The notes beneath the pieces were generated by a model. It did no database searches. It was given only the letters and a program-made list of their open reading frames with translations, and had not been told where the DNA came from. 64,000 nucleotides of DNA from Pleomorphomonas diazotrophica (GTDB lineage Bacteria; Pseudomonadota; Alphaproteobacteria; Rhizobiales; Pleomorphomonadaceae): contig NZ_PJNW01000007.1 of the NCBI RefSeq assembly GCF_002844595.1, forward strand, positions 1-64,000. Direction: 5' to 3'. Shown here piece after piece: positions 42,511 through 54,513 of the stretch; the stretch's first letter is position 1; each line of letters opens with the position of its first letter. The translations under genes were made by a program, and so were the position numbers.

Positions 42511-43401
42511 TCACCCTGAGGCCAGTTCTCTCTCCGCCAACCCCAACTCCACCGCCCGACGCGCCAGAGCGTCGGGCTCGTTGGTGGTGATCTGGTCGGC
42601 CTTGAGTTCGAGGAGCCGCCGGAGGCTGGCGTCGGCGCCGGGGTGGTGGAGATCGAGCGTATAGGCGTCGACGCGCTTTCCTGCCGCTTGGACGGCGGCG
42701 ATCAGGTCGACGCCGCGCCGGTCGGCGGCGAGCACCGCGCGATAGTCGAGATAGATGAGGCCCGCCTCCGGCAGGGCGGCGAGCGCGTCGGCCACGAAGG
42801 CATCGAGATCGGCGCCCGCCTCGATCGCGGCCACCGTTTCCTCGTCGCAGGGGTCGAAGCCGAGGTTGAGGCCGGCCGTCGCCCGGCCGAGCCGGCCCAC
42901 CGCCGCGCGGTCGCCGCCCGAGAGGATGAAGCGCGGCGCGATGTCCATGAGCGTCGCCGCGAAGGCTTCAACGCTGGCCTCGTCGACGACGTCGGCGCCC
43001 ACCTTGAGGTCGAGCTGGATCAGCGTTTCCGGATGGGCCGAGCCGGCCCGCACCAGCCCCGCGAGATCGTCGAGCAGCAGCACCCGCTCGTCGGTGATCT
43101 CGCCGGAGGGACGGCGCAGTTTCAGCCGCCTGAGCTCGTCCGGCCCCGCCTCCGCCACCGGCCCGTGGCCGTCGGTCTCGCGGTCGAGCGTCTCGTCATG
43201 CAGCACCACGAAACCGGCGCCGGCATGCCGGTTGAGGTCCACCTCGAAACTGGCGCCCAGCGCCATCGCCTCCCGCGCCCGGCTGGGCGTGAACGGCACG
43301 TCGGAACGGACGCGCCGCCCCATGTGCCACTTGAGGCGGGTGCGGTGGCCGGCCCGGTAGAGGTCGAGGCCGGGCTCGTCGAGATCGTGCATGTCATGCA
43401 T
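42511..43401 (-). CDS. Glycerophosphodiester phosphodiesterase, transporter-operon member
   Basis: 296 aa from ATG 43401. It is a GDPD-like TIM barrel: 'ALGASFEVDLNRHAGAGFVVLHDETLDRETDGHGPVAE' with the Glu-x-Asp and His-Asp-x-x-Leu-Asp-Arg-x-Thr motif, and the end 'DLIAAVQAAGKRVDAYTLDLHHPGADASLRRLLELKADQITTNEP'. The N-terminal HRG is degenerate: here the motif would be 'KWHMGRR'. It is the last gene of the five-gene ABC operon and overlaps the ATPase stop by eight bases. It probably cleaves the diester brought in by the transporter, as UgpQ does. Confidence 0.88.
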   Translation of the reverse strand: MHDMHDLDEPGLDLYRAGHRTRLKWHMGRRVRSDVPFTPSRAREAMALGASFEVDLNRHAGAGFVVLHDETLDRETDGHGPVAEAGPDELRRLKLRRPSGEITDERVLLLDDLAGLVRAGSAHPETLIQLDLKVGADVVDEASVEAFAATLMDIAPRFILSGGDRAAVGRLGRATAGLNLGFDPCDEETVAAIEAGADLDAFVADALAALPEAGLIYLDYRAVLAADRRGVDLIAAVQAAGKRVDAYTLDLHHPGADASLRRLLELKADQITTNEPDALARRAVELGLAERELASG

Positions 43402-44467
43402 AGCGGACGTCCCGAAAGGAGCGCACCGTGTCGGAGCGGTAGCGGCGCGGCTCCTCGCCCTCCGCGAACACCGTCCAGCGCTCGACGCGGATGCCGACCC
43501 GCTCGCCGGCCTCGACGCGCACGGCCTTGTCGGTCTGGACGCGCAGGTGGGTGCCGTCGGCAAGCGTGCTGTCGACCACCACATGCGAGCCGAAGTCGAT
43601 CATCCGCCGCACCGTCACCATGCGGCCCTCCTCGGGTTCGGAGAGCGCAATGTCCTCGGGGCGGATGGCGAGGCGCGCCGGACCGCTGCCCTCGGCCGGG
43701 AGCTTCAAGCCGCCCGCCGCGATCTCGCCGTCGGCGAGCGTGCCGTCCAGCATGTTCATGGCGCCGATGAAGCCGGCGACGAAGGCGGTCTTCGGCTCGG
43801 CGTAGATCTCGCCGGGCCGGCCGACCTGCTGCATGCGCCCGTCGGCCAGCACCACGATGCGGTCGGAAATGGCCAGCGCCTCGTCCTGGCCGTGGGTGAC
43901 GAAGACGGCGGTGATGCCGAGGCGCTGCTGGATGTCGCGCACCTCGTCGCGCAGCCGTTCGCGGAGGTGCTGGTCGAGGCTGGCGAAGGGCTCGTCGAGC
44001 AACAGGATCTTCGGCTCGATCACCAGGGAGCGGGCGAGCGCCACGCGCTGCTGCTGGCCGCCGGAGAGCTGGCTCGGCAGGCGCGCGCCATAGCCGGAGA
44101 GGCCGACGAGATCGAGCACCCGCTCGACGCGTTCGCGGATCTCCGCCCTGGGCAGGCGGCGCAGCTTCAGCCCGAAGGCGATGTTGCCGTGGACCGTCAT
44201 GTGGCTCCAGAGGGCGTGGCTCTGGAACACCATGGCCGTCGGCCGCCGCTCCGGCGGCAGACGGGTGACGTCGACGCCGTCGATGGCGATCGTCCCCTCG
44301 CTCGGCGTCTCGAAGCCACCGATGAGCCGGAGCAGCGTCGACTTGCCCGATCCCGACGGGCCGAGCAGGCAGACGAGTTCGCCGTCCTCGATCACGAGGT
44401 CCATGGCGTCGAGCGCCGTGACCTTGCCGAATGCCTTGGCGATGCCGCTCAAACGAACCTGAGCCAT
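43394..44467 (-). CDS. ABC transporter ATP-binding protein, PotA/FbpC-like
   Basis: 357 aa. Walker A GPSGSGKST is at residues 35-43, the signature is LSGGQQQRVALARSL, Walker B is ILLLDEPFASLD, and the H-loop lies in VFVTHGQDEAL. A C-terminal TOBE domain follows ('LAIRPEDIALSEPEEGRMVTVRRMIDFGSHVVVDSTLADG'). It energises the two permeases encoded upstream. A 136-bp inverted-repeat element separates it from the permease gene, the only large gap in the operon. Confidence 0.95.
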   Translation of the reverse strand: MAQVRLSGIAKAFGKVTALDAMDLVIEDGELVCLLGPSGSGKSTLLRLIGGFETPSEGTIAIDGVDVTRLPPERRPTAMVFQSHALWSHMTVHGNIAFGLKLRRLPRAEIRERVERVLDLVGLSGYGARLPSQLSGGQQQRVALARSLVIEPKILLLDEPFASLDQHLRERLRDEVRDIQQRLGITAVFVTHGQDEALAISDRIVVLADGRMQQVGRPGEIYAEPKTAFVAGFIGAMNMLDGTLADGEIAAGGLKLPAEGSGPARLAIRPEDIALSEPEEGRMVTVRRMIDFGSHVVVDSTLADGTHLRVQTDKAVRVEAGERVGIRVERWTVFAEGEEPRRYRSDTVRSFRDVRYA

Positions 44468-44486
44468 GGGAAACGTCCTGAGAGAG

Positions 44487-44622
44487 CCTGATCCGAAACT
44501 CGCTGGGGCGAGGCAGATGGCGATGGTTTCGAGAACCGGAGCGGAGCGAACTTGAGGTTCGTGAGCACCGGAAGCGCAGAAAGCGAAGCTAGGTGCCCGC
44601 CCCAGTAGAGTTTTGGGTCAGG
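44487..44622. repeat. 136-bp MITE-like element with 29-bp imperfect inverted ends, inside an operon
   Basis: CCTGATCCGAAACTCGCTGG (44487-) and the inverse of CCAGTAGAGTTTTGGGTCAGG (to 44622) form 29-bp terminal repeats with a few mismatches. The inside includes GGTTTCGAGAACCGGAGCGG and a small dyad GAACTTGAGGTTC. It sits in the gap between permease and ATPase genes. It is unrelated to the CTGAGGTCC element. Confidence 0.7.
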
Positions 44623-44623
44623 C

Positions 44624-45493
44624 TCAGCCGCCGAGGCCCTTGGCGAATGCATCGGCGCCCATCACCCGGCGGGCCGCCAGCATCAACAGGAAGGACGGCA
44701 CCCAGAGGAAGACGAACAACACCGCGCCATACTGGACTTCGAGGGCGTTGTTGATGAAGGCGATCATCACCATCGGCATGGTGCGCACGTTGGGCAGGCC
44801 GATCAGCCAGGCGGCGTCGGTCTCGTAGAAGGTGTTGACGAAGGTGATCAGGATGGCGGCCGCCAGGGTCGGCAAGGCCTGCGGCAGGGTGATCGACCAG
44901 AACACCCGCATCGGCCCGGCCCCGACGTCGCGTGCCGCCTCCTCCAGTCGCCGGTCGACGCCCTGGAAGGCGGAAACCGGGATCCAGATCATGTAGAGCA
45001 GCGTGCCCACCAACTGGATCAGCACCACGCCCCAGAAGGTGCCGATGAGGTTGAGCGTCAGGAAGATGGTCGCCGTGGCGATGATCAGGCCGAACTTCGG
45101 GAAGGCCTGCACGGAGAGGAAGGCAAGGAACAGCATGTTGCGGCCGGGGAAGTCCAGCCGGGCGAAGGCATAAGCGGCCGGAAAGCAGATGACCGCCGAG
45201 ATCACCGTCACCGTGGTGGTGATGCGGAGCGACAGCCAGAGCGCCTGCCAGACGTCCTGGCGCGACAGCGTCTCCTGCCAGTAGCCGAGGCCCACGCGCT
45301 GCGGCAGGATGGCCGGAAAGCGCCAGACTTCGGCGAAGGCCCAGACGGCGGTGACGACGAGCGGCAGCAGGATCACCACCGCGAGGCCGATGAGGAAGGC
45401 GAAGCCGGTCCAGTCGACCGGGGCGCGCCGTCGCACCCGCTTTTGCTGGGCTTGCAGGGCGCCGCTGGGCGGCAGCGTGGCGAGATCGGTCAT
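44624..45493 (-). CDS. ABC transporter permease (PotC/PhnV-like)
   Basis: 289 aa, six membrane helices. The binding-protein-dependent transport loop 'EEAARDVGAGPMRVFWSITLPQALPTL' (EAA motif) lies near residues 185-210. The start overlaps the stop of the upstream permease in an ATGA (45490-45493). It forms the channel with the permease at 45490. It is closest in look to spermidine/putrescine and 2-aminoethylphosphonate systems, not to the MalG/UgpE group. Confidence 0.93.
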   Translation of the reverse strand: MTDLATLPPSGALQAQQKRVRRRAPVDWTGFAFLIGLAVVILLPLVVTAVWAFAEVWRFPAILPQRVGLGYWQETLSRQDVWQALWLSLRITTTVTVISAVICFPAAYAFARLDFPGRNMLFLAFLSVQAFPKFGLIIATATIFLTLNLIGTFWGVVLIQLVGTLLYMIWIPVSAFQGVDRRLEEAARDVGAGPMRVFWSITLPQALPTLAAAILITFVNTFYETDAAWLIGLPNVRTMPMVMIAFINNALEVQYGAVLFVFLWVPSFLLMLAARRVMGADAFAKGLGG

Positions 45494-46347
45494 GCCGGCG
45501 CCTTTCTGCCCTTGGCGATGGCGCGCACGTAGATGAGGCCGAAGGCGGCGCAGAAGGCGAAGGTGATCACCGCCTGCGTGGTGGCGTTGAGCGGATCGGC
45601 GTTGTCGGAAAAGGTGCGCTGCATGTACGGCCCCATCATCTCCGGCGAGGCCGGGCCGAGCAGGAAGGGCAGCGTGAAGGCCGAGAACAGGCCGAGCACG
45701 TTGAAGGCCAGCGTCACGATGATCGAGCTCTGGATGCGCGGCAGGATGATGCGGGTGAACAGCGTGAAGCTGCCGGCGCCAAGGTCGCGGGCGGCGTCCA
45801 CCGAGGCGATGGAGACGCGGCCGAGGCCGGAGAGCAGCAGCAGGAGCGTCAGCGGCAGCCCGTCCCAGACGAGGCCGATGATCGGGCCGGCCGGCGTGAG
45901 ATAGGGGCTCGCGAGCTTGGGCAGGTGCAGCGCCACGAGGATGGTGTCGACGATGCCGTTGGGGCCGAGCACGCGGATGAAGGCATAGGCCACCAGGACC
46001 GACGGCACGAACATCGGAAACAGCGCCAGCGCCTGCACCAGCGCGGCGACGGGGCCGCTACGGAAACGCAGGTAGAGCGCGATCGGCATGGCGACGGCGA
46101 CCCTGAGCACCGAGGTGAGCGCGGTGACCCAGAGCGTCAGCCAGAGATTGCGCAGGCTGTAGGCGTCGGTGAAGAAATAGGCGTAGGAGGCGGTGCTGAA
46201 GCCCGTGCCGGGGAAGTAGACGGTGCCGACGATGGCCTGCAGCACCGGCCATAGCACCAGCCAGATCAGCAAGGCCACCGGAAGGGCGACGAGAAGGAGG
46301 CCCGAAAGCCTCCCTCCCGCCACGCCGGAGCGGAGCGCGGCGATCAT
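45490..46347 (-). CDS. ABC transporter permease (PotB/PhnU-like)
   Basis: 285 aa from ATG 46347, eight bases after the binding-protein stop. It has six helices with the EAA loop 'VDAARDLGAGSFTLFTRIILPRIQSS' near 190-215. A longer open frame reaches into the binding-protein gene but reads as antisense-like coding there. It is the partner of the permease at 44624. Confidence 0.93.
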   Translation of the reverse strand: MIAALRSGVAGGRLSGLLLVALPVALLIWLVLWPVLQAIVGTVYFPGTGFSTASYAYFFTDAYSLRNLWLTLWVTALTSVLRVAVAMPIALYLRFRSGPVAALVQALALFPMFVPSVLVAYAFIRVLGPNGIVDTILVALHLPKLASPYLTPAGPIIGLVWDGLPLTLLLLLSGLGRVSIASVDAARDLGAGSFTLFTRIILPRIQSSIIVTLAFNVLGLFSAFTLPFLLGPASPEMMGPYMQRTFSDNADPLNATTQAVITFAFCAAFGLIYVRAIAKGRKAPA

Positions 46348-46355
46348 CGCGAGGA

Positions 46356-47495
46356 TCAGGTGCGCGAGATGTTGGGGGCGACGTTGCGATACCAGCCGTC
46401 CTGCACCGCCTTGGTCCATTCGCCCGACGGGAAGGTCGGGATGGAGGACGGGATGACGTCGGCATACTTGTCGTGCAGCGCCTGTGGCAGGGTCGACCAG
46501 TCGACACCGGGGAAGCCACCCAGCTTCTCGATGACGGCGGTCTGCATTTCCTCAGACAGCATGAAGTCGGCGAACTTCAGCGCCTCCGCGCGATGGGCGG
46601 CGTTGGTGGGGACGACGGCCTGCGAGAAGCCGCCGCACAGCGCGAGGTCGGTGAGCTGAACGAGGCCGGTGGTCTCCGGCAGCACGCCCTTGGCGATCGC
46701 CTGCAGCACCTGGTCGGACCAGGCCGGGATCATGGTCACCGCGCCCTGGGCGAGCAGTTGCAGCGAGGCGGAGTTGCCGGAGGTATAGGCACCCTTCTCG
46801 TAGAGCGACGGGGCGATGTCGTTGAGGACGGCCCAGGCCTTGGCGAGCACCTCGTCGGCGGTGGCCTGGTTGAAGTTGTCGACCTTGAATTTCTGGGGAT
46901 CGCGGCCCGACACCTCGTGCACGACGCGGTTGATGAAGTTGCCGCCCGAGCCGCCCTTGTCGGGGCGGTTGTAGATGAACTGGCCAGGGTTGGCCTTGAT
47001 CCAGGCGACGAGGTCCGCAAAGGTCTTCGGCGCCTTGTCCTTCGGCAGCTTGGTGCTGTCATAGGCGATGAGCACCTGCGAGCCGCGATAGGGAAGGCCG
47101 TAGGCCGTCTGGATCGCCAGCTTGTTGACGGCGCCATAGTTGGCAAGGCCGGCCTTCTGGAAGTCGGTCCACAGGCCCGCCTCGATGCCGCCGGCCGGCA
47201 GCATCGGCTCATATTGCTCGATGACGTCGAGCTGCGGATCGGACTTGCTGGCGAGCGCGGCGAGCGCCCGCTGCACTACCGCGTCGAGCGCCGCCGCCGG
47301 ACGGGCGATGACGACGTTGAGCTCGACGCCGGGGTTGGCGGCCTCGAAGGCCGGCTTCACCACGTTGCTGAAGAAGTCCGAAATGTTGGCGTCGGATGAG
47401 GTGTAGAGGTCGAGCTTCGTCGCGGCGGCGGCAAAGCGCGTGGACGCGGCGAGGCTGGCGGCCGCGCTGGCCATCAGAAATTCACGGCGGTTCAT
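46356..47495 (-). CDS. ABC transporter extracellular solute-binding protein (family 1)
   Basis: 379 aa. The N-terminus MNRREFLMASAAASLAAS has a twin-arginine-like RR pair and a hydrophobic core; cleavage is likely after AAAA near residue 24. The mature part is a type II periplasmic-binding fold ('LDLYTSSDANISDFFSNVVKPAFEAANPGVELNVVIARPAAALDAVVQRALAAL', 'AYGLPYRGSQVLIAYDSTKLPKDKAPKTFADLVAWIK'). It delivers an unknown solute, possibly a phosphodiester given the GDPD at the operon end. The GGGGAGTGCGCC RBS marks the start of the five-gene operon. Confidence 0.92.
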   Translation of the reverse strand: MNRREFLMASAAASLAASTRFAAAATKLDLYTSSDANISDFFSNVVKPAFEAANPGVELNVVIARPAAALDAVVQRALAALASKSDPQLDVIEQYEPMLPAGGIEAGLWTDFQKAGLANYGAVNKLAIQTAYGLPYRGSQVLIAYDSTKLPKDKAPKTFADLVAWIKANPGQFIYNRPDKGGSGGNFINRVVHEVSGRDPQKFKVDNFNQATADEVLAKAWAVLNDIAPSLYEKGAYTSGNSASLQLLAQGAVTMIPAWSDQVLQAIAKGVLPETTGLVQLTDLALCGGFSQAVVPTNAAHRAEALKFADFMLSEEMQTAVIEKLGGFPGVDWSTLPQALHDKYADVIPSSIPTFPSGEWTKAVQDGWYRNVAPNISRT

Positions 47496-47654
47496 GGCGC
47501 ACTCCCCAGTATCTTTGAATGAAACGGTCCGTTCTTCCCTCAGGAAGGAATGGCTCGATCACGGACGCTAGGGAGGCTGGTTATCGTTTCGATGACAGTT
47601 GAGCGGCGTTTCCATGAACTCTGGGCGCCGTTCAGTGATTCAATGAAAGCGCTA

Positions 47655-48110
47655 TCAATTCCGGATCAGTCCGCCAAAATAGCGCAACCCATAGGCGCGG
47701 ACATCGCGCACCCTGATCTCCTCGAAGCCGAAGAAGGCGCGGTAGTCGCCGTCGGCAATATCGATGTAGTCGTGGCCGTTGAGGCGGAAGCGGAAGCCGC
47801 CCAAGAAGCGATGCTCGCCATAGAGCGCGGTCAGCGCCGCCTTGATGGTGGCGCCGGCCTCGGCGCCGGTGATCAGGTCGTCGCGCAGCACCCGGCCGTG
47901 GTAGCCCATCGCCCATACCACGTGGTCGCCCTGCCAGACCACCTCCTGGCCGGAGAAATCGGTGCCGCCGAAATAGCTGTCGAGATAGCGGAAATCGCCG
48001 TCGGCGAAAGCGAGATCGTGCGAAGCGGGCCGGCTACTCACGGCCGGCGCGCCGTCGCCGGCATAGGTCGCCGCCTTGGCGCGGATGATGAAGTCTTCGA
48101 GGGCGTCCAT
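47655..48110 (-). CDS. DUF5680-like protein
   Basis: 151 aa. 'ALEDFIIRAKAATYAGDGAPAVSSRPASHDLAFADGDFRYLDSYFGGTDFSGQEVVWQGDHVVWAMGYHGRVL' and 'FRFRLNGHDYIDIADGDYRAFFGFEEIRVRDVRAYGLRYFGGLI' correspond to DUF5680, which often follows a transcription-factor domain or stands alone, as here. Cytoplasmic, with no known role. It lies alone between the ABC operon promoter and a small HTH gene. Confidence 0.82.
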   Translation of the reverse strand: MDALEDFIIRAKAATYAGDGAPAVSSRPASHDLAFADGDFRYLDSYFGGTDFSGQEVVWQGDHVVWAMGYHGRVLRDDLITGAEAGATIKAALTALYGEHRFLGGFRFRLNGHDYIDIADGDYRAFFGFEEIRVRDVRAYGLRYFGGLIRN

Positions 48111-48317
48111 ATACGGCCTCCAACTGTGCCGCCGCCGAACCTAAGGCCGGCCACTGCCGTTTCATGGCAGCAGAATCGACAAGCTGAACAGTTGGAATCG
48201 TCTACCGGGCAGCCCCCGACCTACCCGGATTGCTTTGCCGGCGCGGCTTCGGCACGGTGGACAAATCGCCCGGCTTGAGGCACTTTCTCCTCCGGGTTGT
48301 GAGGGTGTGGAAGCTTC

Positions 48318-48548
48318 ATGGACGCAGAGACGTTTCGCGCCTGGCGGCAGCGCCAGGGCCTGACGCAGGACGAGGCGGCGCAACACCTCGGCCTCAAGCG
48401 GAGAATGATCCAGTATTACGAGCGGGGCGAGCGCGGCGGTCGGCGGGTGTCGATCCCCAAGCACGTGCGCCTCGCCTGCTGGGCCATCAGCCAGGGCGTC
48501 CGCGATTTCGACGGCAGGGAAGCGGGCGAGCCGAAGGCTGCCGGGTAG
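48318..48548 (+). CDS. Small XRE-type HTH protein
   Basis: 76 aa. 'MDAETFRAWRQRQGLTQDEAAQHLGLKRRMIQYYERGERGGRRVSIPKHVRLACWAISQGVRDFDG' is a lone Cro/C1 helix-turn-helix with a short tail. No partner toxin is adjacent. A GTGAGGGTGTGG upstream is a weak RBS. It is followed by a palindromic element. Confidence 0.82.
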   Translation: MDAETFRAWRQRQGLTQDEAAQHLGLKRRMIQYYERGERGGRRVSIPKHVRLACWAISQGVRDFDGREAGEPKAAG

Positions 48549-48623
48549 GCGGCGAGCGTGGGACGGCCCACATGCATCGCGGTATTGCAGCGGTTCGGCA
48601 GGCCGCATCAATGCGGTCGCGAC

Positions 48624-48773
48624 CGATATAAACCCCTCGCCCATCCTTCCTGAGGTCCTCGCTTTCGCAAGGATGACAGACCTATATAACTGTTTTCGTT
48701 TGTATAAATCTGTCATCCTCGCGCAGGCGAGGACCTCGTGACGAGAAGGTGACGAGGGATGTATCAGGCTCCC
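48624..48773. repeat. Copy of the intergenic palindromic element
   Basis: CGATATAAACCCC...TCCTGAGGTCCTCGC (left) and CTGTCATCCTCGCGCAGGCGAGGACCTC (right) bracket ACCTATATAACTGTTTTCG. The right outer part differs from the consensus after GACCTC but ends in TATCAGGCTCCC like the full copy. Confidence 0.8.
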
Positions 48774-48804
48774 TGAGCATCTGGAGCGCGATACTCCCCC
48801 AACC

Positions 48805-49308
48805 TCAGCCAATGCGCCGCGCCATCATGAGGTCGTCCAACTCCCGGCCCTCATGCATAAGGGCGCCGGGAACGCGGCCGATCGGAACGAAGCCCATGCG
48901 CTCGTAGAAGCGCACCGCCGGCCGGTTATCGGCGGTGACGGCGAGTTCCAGTTGCACGATGCCCATGGCACGCGCCTCTTCGATGATCGCTTCGATGAGA
49001 TTGTCCGCCACGCCGGTGCCGCGCTGGCTCTTGCGCACATAGACCATGACGATGCTGGCGCGGTGGAGCATCTTGCTCGACCGCTGCCGCATGAGGCCCA
49101 TCAATCCCACCGGCTCATCACCCCGGAAGGCCACGACAACCGGCTCGCTCATTCGGTTGCGCCACTCCTCGTCCGTCAAGCCGGCCCAATCCTCGTAGCT
49201 GCTGGCATAGGCCGAGGGCTCCTCGCGCAGCGCTTCCAGGCGGATGCGCCGGAACGCCTCCACATCGTCGGCGCCAATGCGCCGGATCGTCGACAGGCTG
49301 TCCTTCAC
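48805..49308 (-). CDS. GNAT-family N-acetyltransferase
   Basis: 167 aa from GTG 49308, chosen because GGAGGAG lies five bases before it. The GNAT acetyl-CoA loop 'VYVRKSQRGTGVADNLIEAIIEEARAMGIVQLELAVTADNRPAVRFYERMGFVPIG' is complete (R-G-T-G-V-A for the usual R/Q-x-x-G-x-G/A). The substrate is unknown. It is divergent from carB. Confidence 0.92.
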   Translation of the reverse strand: MKDSLSTIRRIGADDVEAFRRIRLEALREEPSAYASSYEDWAGLTDEEWRNRMSEPVVVAFRGDEPVGLMGLMRQRSSKMLHRASIVMVYVRKSQRGTGVADNLIEAIIEEARAMGIVQLELAVTADNRPAVRFYERMGFVPIGRVPGALMHEGRELDDLMMARRIG

Positions 49309-49519
49309 CGCAACTCCTCCGCTTGTCCGCCTCCACGCCGCCCTGACCGGCGCCAATTTCAAACCTGCCTAACAAAGCCGCCAATTCGAGGCGGAGCGGG
49401 GTTTGCGGGCGCGCGCTTTTCATCTATAAGCCCGGCAACGGTCCGAACGACGATCACCCTTCTTGCTGCCCGCCCCGGTCGGTGCCCCGCGCACCGGCCG
49501 CGTTTACACGCGAGTGAAG

Positions 49520-53005
<3,486 letters not shown>

Positions 53006-53162
53006 GCCGGATAGGACGGAATTGGTGGGTCGCTACACATCCGCCCGAAAAGTTGAAGACTTTTCGGAGAAAGCGGATGCCCAAGAGCGGCCCGCCCGTG
53101 TCACAGAGTCGCCGACAGGGTTCCGGGAGGAGCCTCCATACGGCGGCACAGGAAACATCGCG

Positions 53163-53198
53163 GCCCGGTGCCTTTGGCGCCGGGCGCTGTGATTTTTT
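53163..53198 (+). terminator. Hairpin with T run between carB and greA
   Basis: GCCCGGTGCC (53163-53172), loop TTT, GGCGCCGGGC (53176-53185) pair over ten positions with one T-G. A T6 tract follows at 53193-53198. It ends 17 bases before greA, so it may end carB transcription or attenuate greA. Confidence 0.55.
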
Positions 53199-53215
53199 GA
53201 AAGGCCTTGAGACCG

Positions 53216-53689
53216 ATGGACAAGATCCCGATGACCGCCGGTGGGCATGCCGCTCTGGAGAGCGAGCTGCAGCGGCGCAAATCCGAGGAACGGCCTCGCA
53301 TCATCGCGGCGATCGCCGAAGCGCGCGCCCATGGCGACCTCTCCGAGAACGCCGAATATCACGCGGCCAAGGAGCAGCAGAGCCACAACGAAGGCCGCAT
53401 CTCCGAGCTCGAGGACATGCTGTCCCGCGCCGAGATCATCGATATCGCCAAGCTCACCGGCAAGACGGTGAAGTTCGGCGCCACGGTGAAGCTCGTCGAC
53501 GAGGACACCGAGGAAGAGAAGACCTACCAGATCGTGGGTGACGCCGAGGCCGACGTGAAGGGCGGCCGCATCTCCATCTCCTCGCCCATCGCCCGCGCCC
53601 TGATCGGCAAGTCGGTCGGCGACCAGATCGAAGTCGCCGCTCCGGGCGGTGCCCGCGGCTACGAGATCCTGGACGTGGTATTCCGGTAA
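53216..53689 (+). CDS. greA: Transcription elongation factor GreA
   Basis: 157 aa from ATG 53216. The N-terminal coiled coil ('[57 protein letters not shown]') carries the acidic tip residues (D, E of GDLSENAEY) that enter the RNA polymerase secondary channel. The C-terminal FKBP-like domain ends '[33 protein letters not shown]'. It rescues backtracked polymerase by stimulating transcript cleavage. An in-frame TTG nine bases earlier is less likely. Confidence 0.97.
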   Translation: MDKIPMTAGGHAALESELQRRKSEERPRIIAAIAEARAHGDLSENAEYHAAKEQQSHNEGRISELEDMLSRAEIIDIAKLTGKTVKFGATVKLVDEDTEEEKTYQIVGDAEADVKGGRISISSPIARALIGKSVGDQIEVAAPGGARGYEILDVVFR

Positions 53690-53880
53690 GCGCAACGGCG
53701 CGGGACATGCCTCCCGCGCCACCCGCCTTTTCCGCTGGCCACAGACCGCCGGCGTGATTCAAAAGCCATCAGAGCCACGCGGCGACCGCCCATGATGTTG
53801 CCGGCCGGACGAACCTTGCCGGACGCTGATTCGCAGGCTCTTCCGCGATACCGTCTGTGGCGGCACGGCCGCCGGTCAGC

Positions 53881-54513
53881 TCAGCCGGCGATCGCAGCGA
53901 GGATGTTGCCGAGCGGCCGCACCGGCTCGACCATCGGCGCAAGGCGCAGGCCGACATAGTCGGAGGCCGGCGAGAACAGCTGCGACAGGCCGGCGCCGAT
54001 CGCCGCCTGAAAATCGGTATCCCGGTCGCCGACCATCAGCGAGCGCTTGAAATCGAGGCCCGTGAGCCGCCCTGCTTCGAGGAACATGCCCGAGTTGGGC
54101 TTGCGCATGGGATGGCTGGCGACATTGAGCGGCGGCCAGCCGTTGCCGTAATAGCCGCAGCCCAGCACCAGATCGAGCCGGGCGCCGCGCGACGCCATCT
54201 CCGCGTCGATATGGGCGGTCACCTCGGCGAAATCGTCCCAGCCGAACAGACCCTGGGCCACGCCCGACTGGTTGGTGACCACCACCACCGGCCAGCCGGC
54301 CGCGTTGGCCCGCCGGATCGGCTCGACGATCTCCTCGAGAATGCGGATATGCTCGGGCCGCGAGGGATAGCCGGTGTCCTCGTTGATGACGCCGTCGCGG
54401 TCGAGGAACAGCGCGGGCCGGCCGGCGAAGCGCGCGGCATCTTCCGGCGCCTCGATCCAGAGGCCCGGATCGTCGCCTGACAGCCGTGGGTCGTTGACCG
54501 CCCGGCGGCTCAT
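53881..54513 (-). CDS. gmhB: D-glycero-D-manno-heptose 1,7-bisphosphate 7-phosphatase
   Basis: 210 aa. The HAD phosphatase motif is FLDRDGVINEDTGYPSRPEHI (nucleophile Asp in D-x-D). 'VVVVTNQSGVAQGLFGWDDFAEVTAHIDAEMASRGARLD' and 'KPNSGMFLEAGRLTGLDFKRSLMVGDRDTDFQAA' follow. It removes the C7 phosphate in the ADP-heptose pathway of LPS core synthesis. The usual Cys-rich zinc loop is partly present ('GCGYYGNGWPP...HPMRKP'), with fewer Cys than E. coli GmhB. It overlaps gmhA by four bases and is the last gene of the minus-strand heptose operon. Confidence 0.94.
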   Translation of the reverse strand: MSRRAVNDPRLSGDDPGLWIEAPEDAARFAGRPALFLDRDGVINEDTGYPSRPEHIRILEEIVEPIRRANAAGWPVVVVTNQSGVAQGLFGWDDFAEVTAHIDAEMASRGARLDLVLGCGYYGNGWPPLNVASHPMRKPNSGMFLEAGRLTGLDFKRSLMVGDRDTDFQAAIGAGLSQLFSPASDYVGLRLAPMVEPVRPLGNILAAIAG

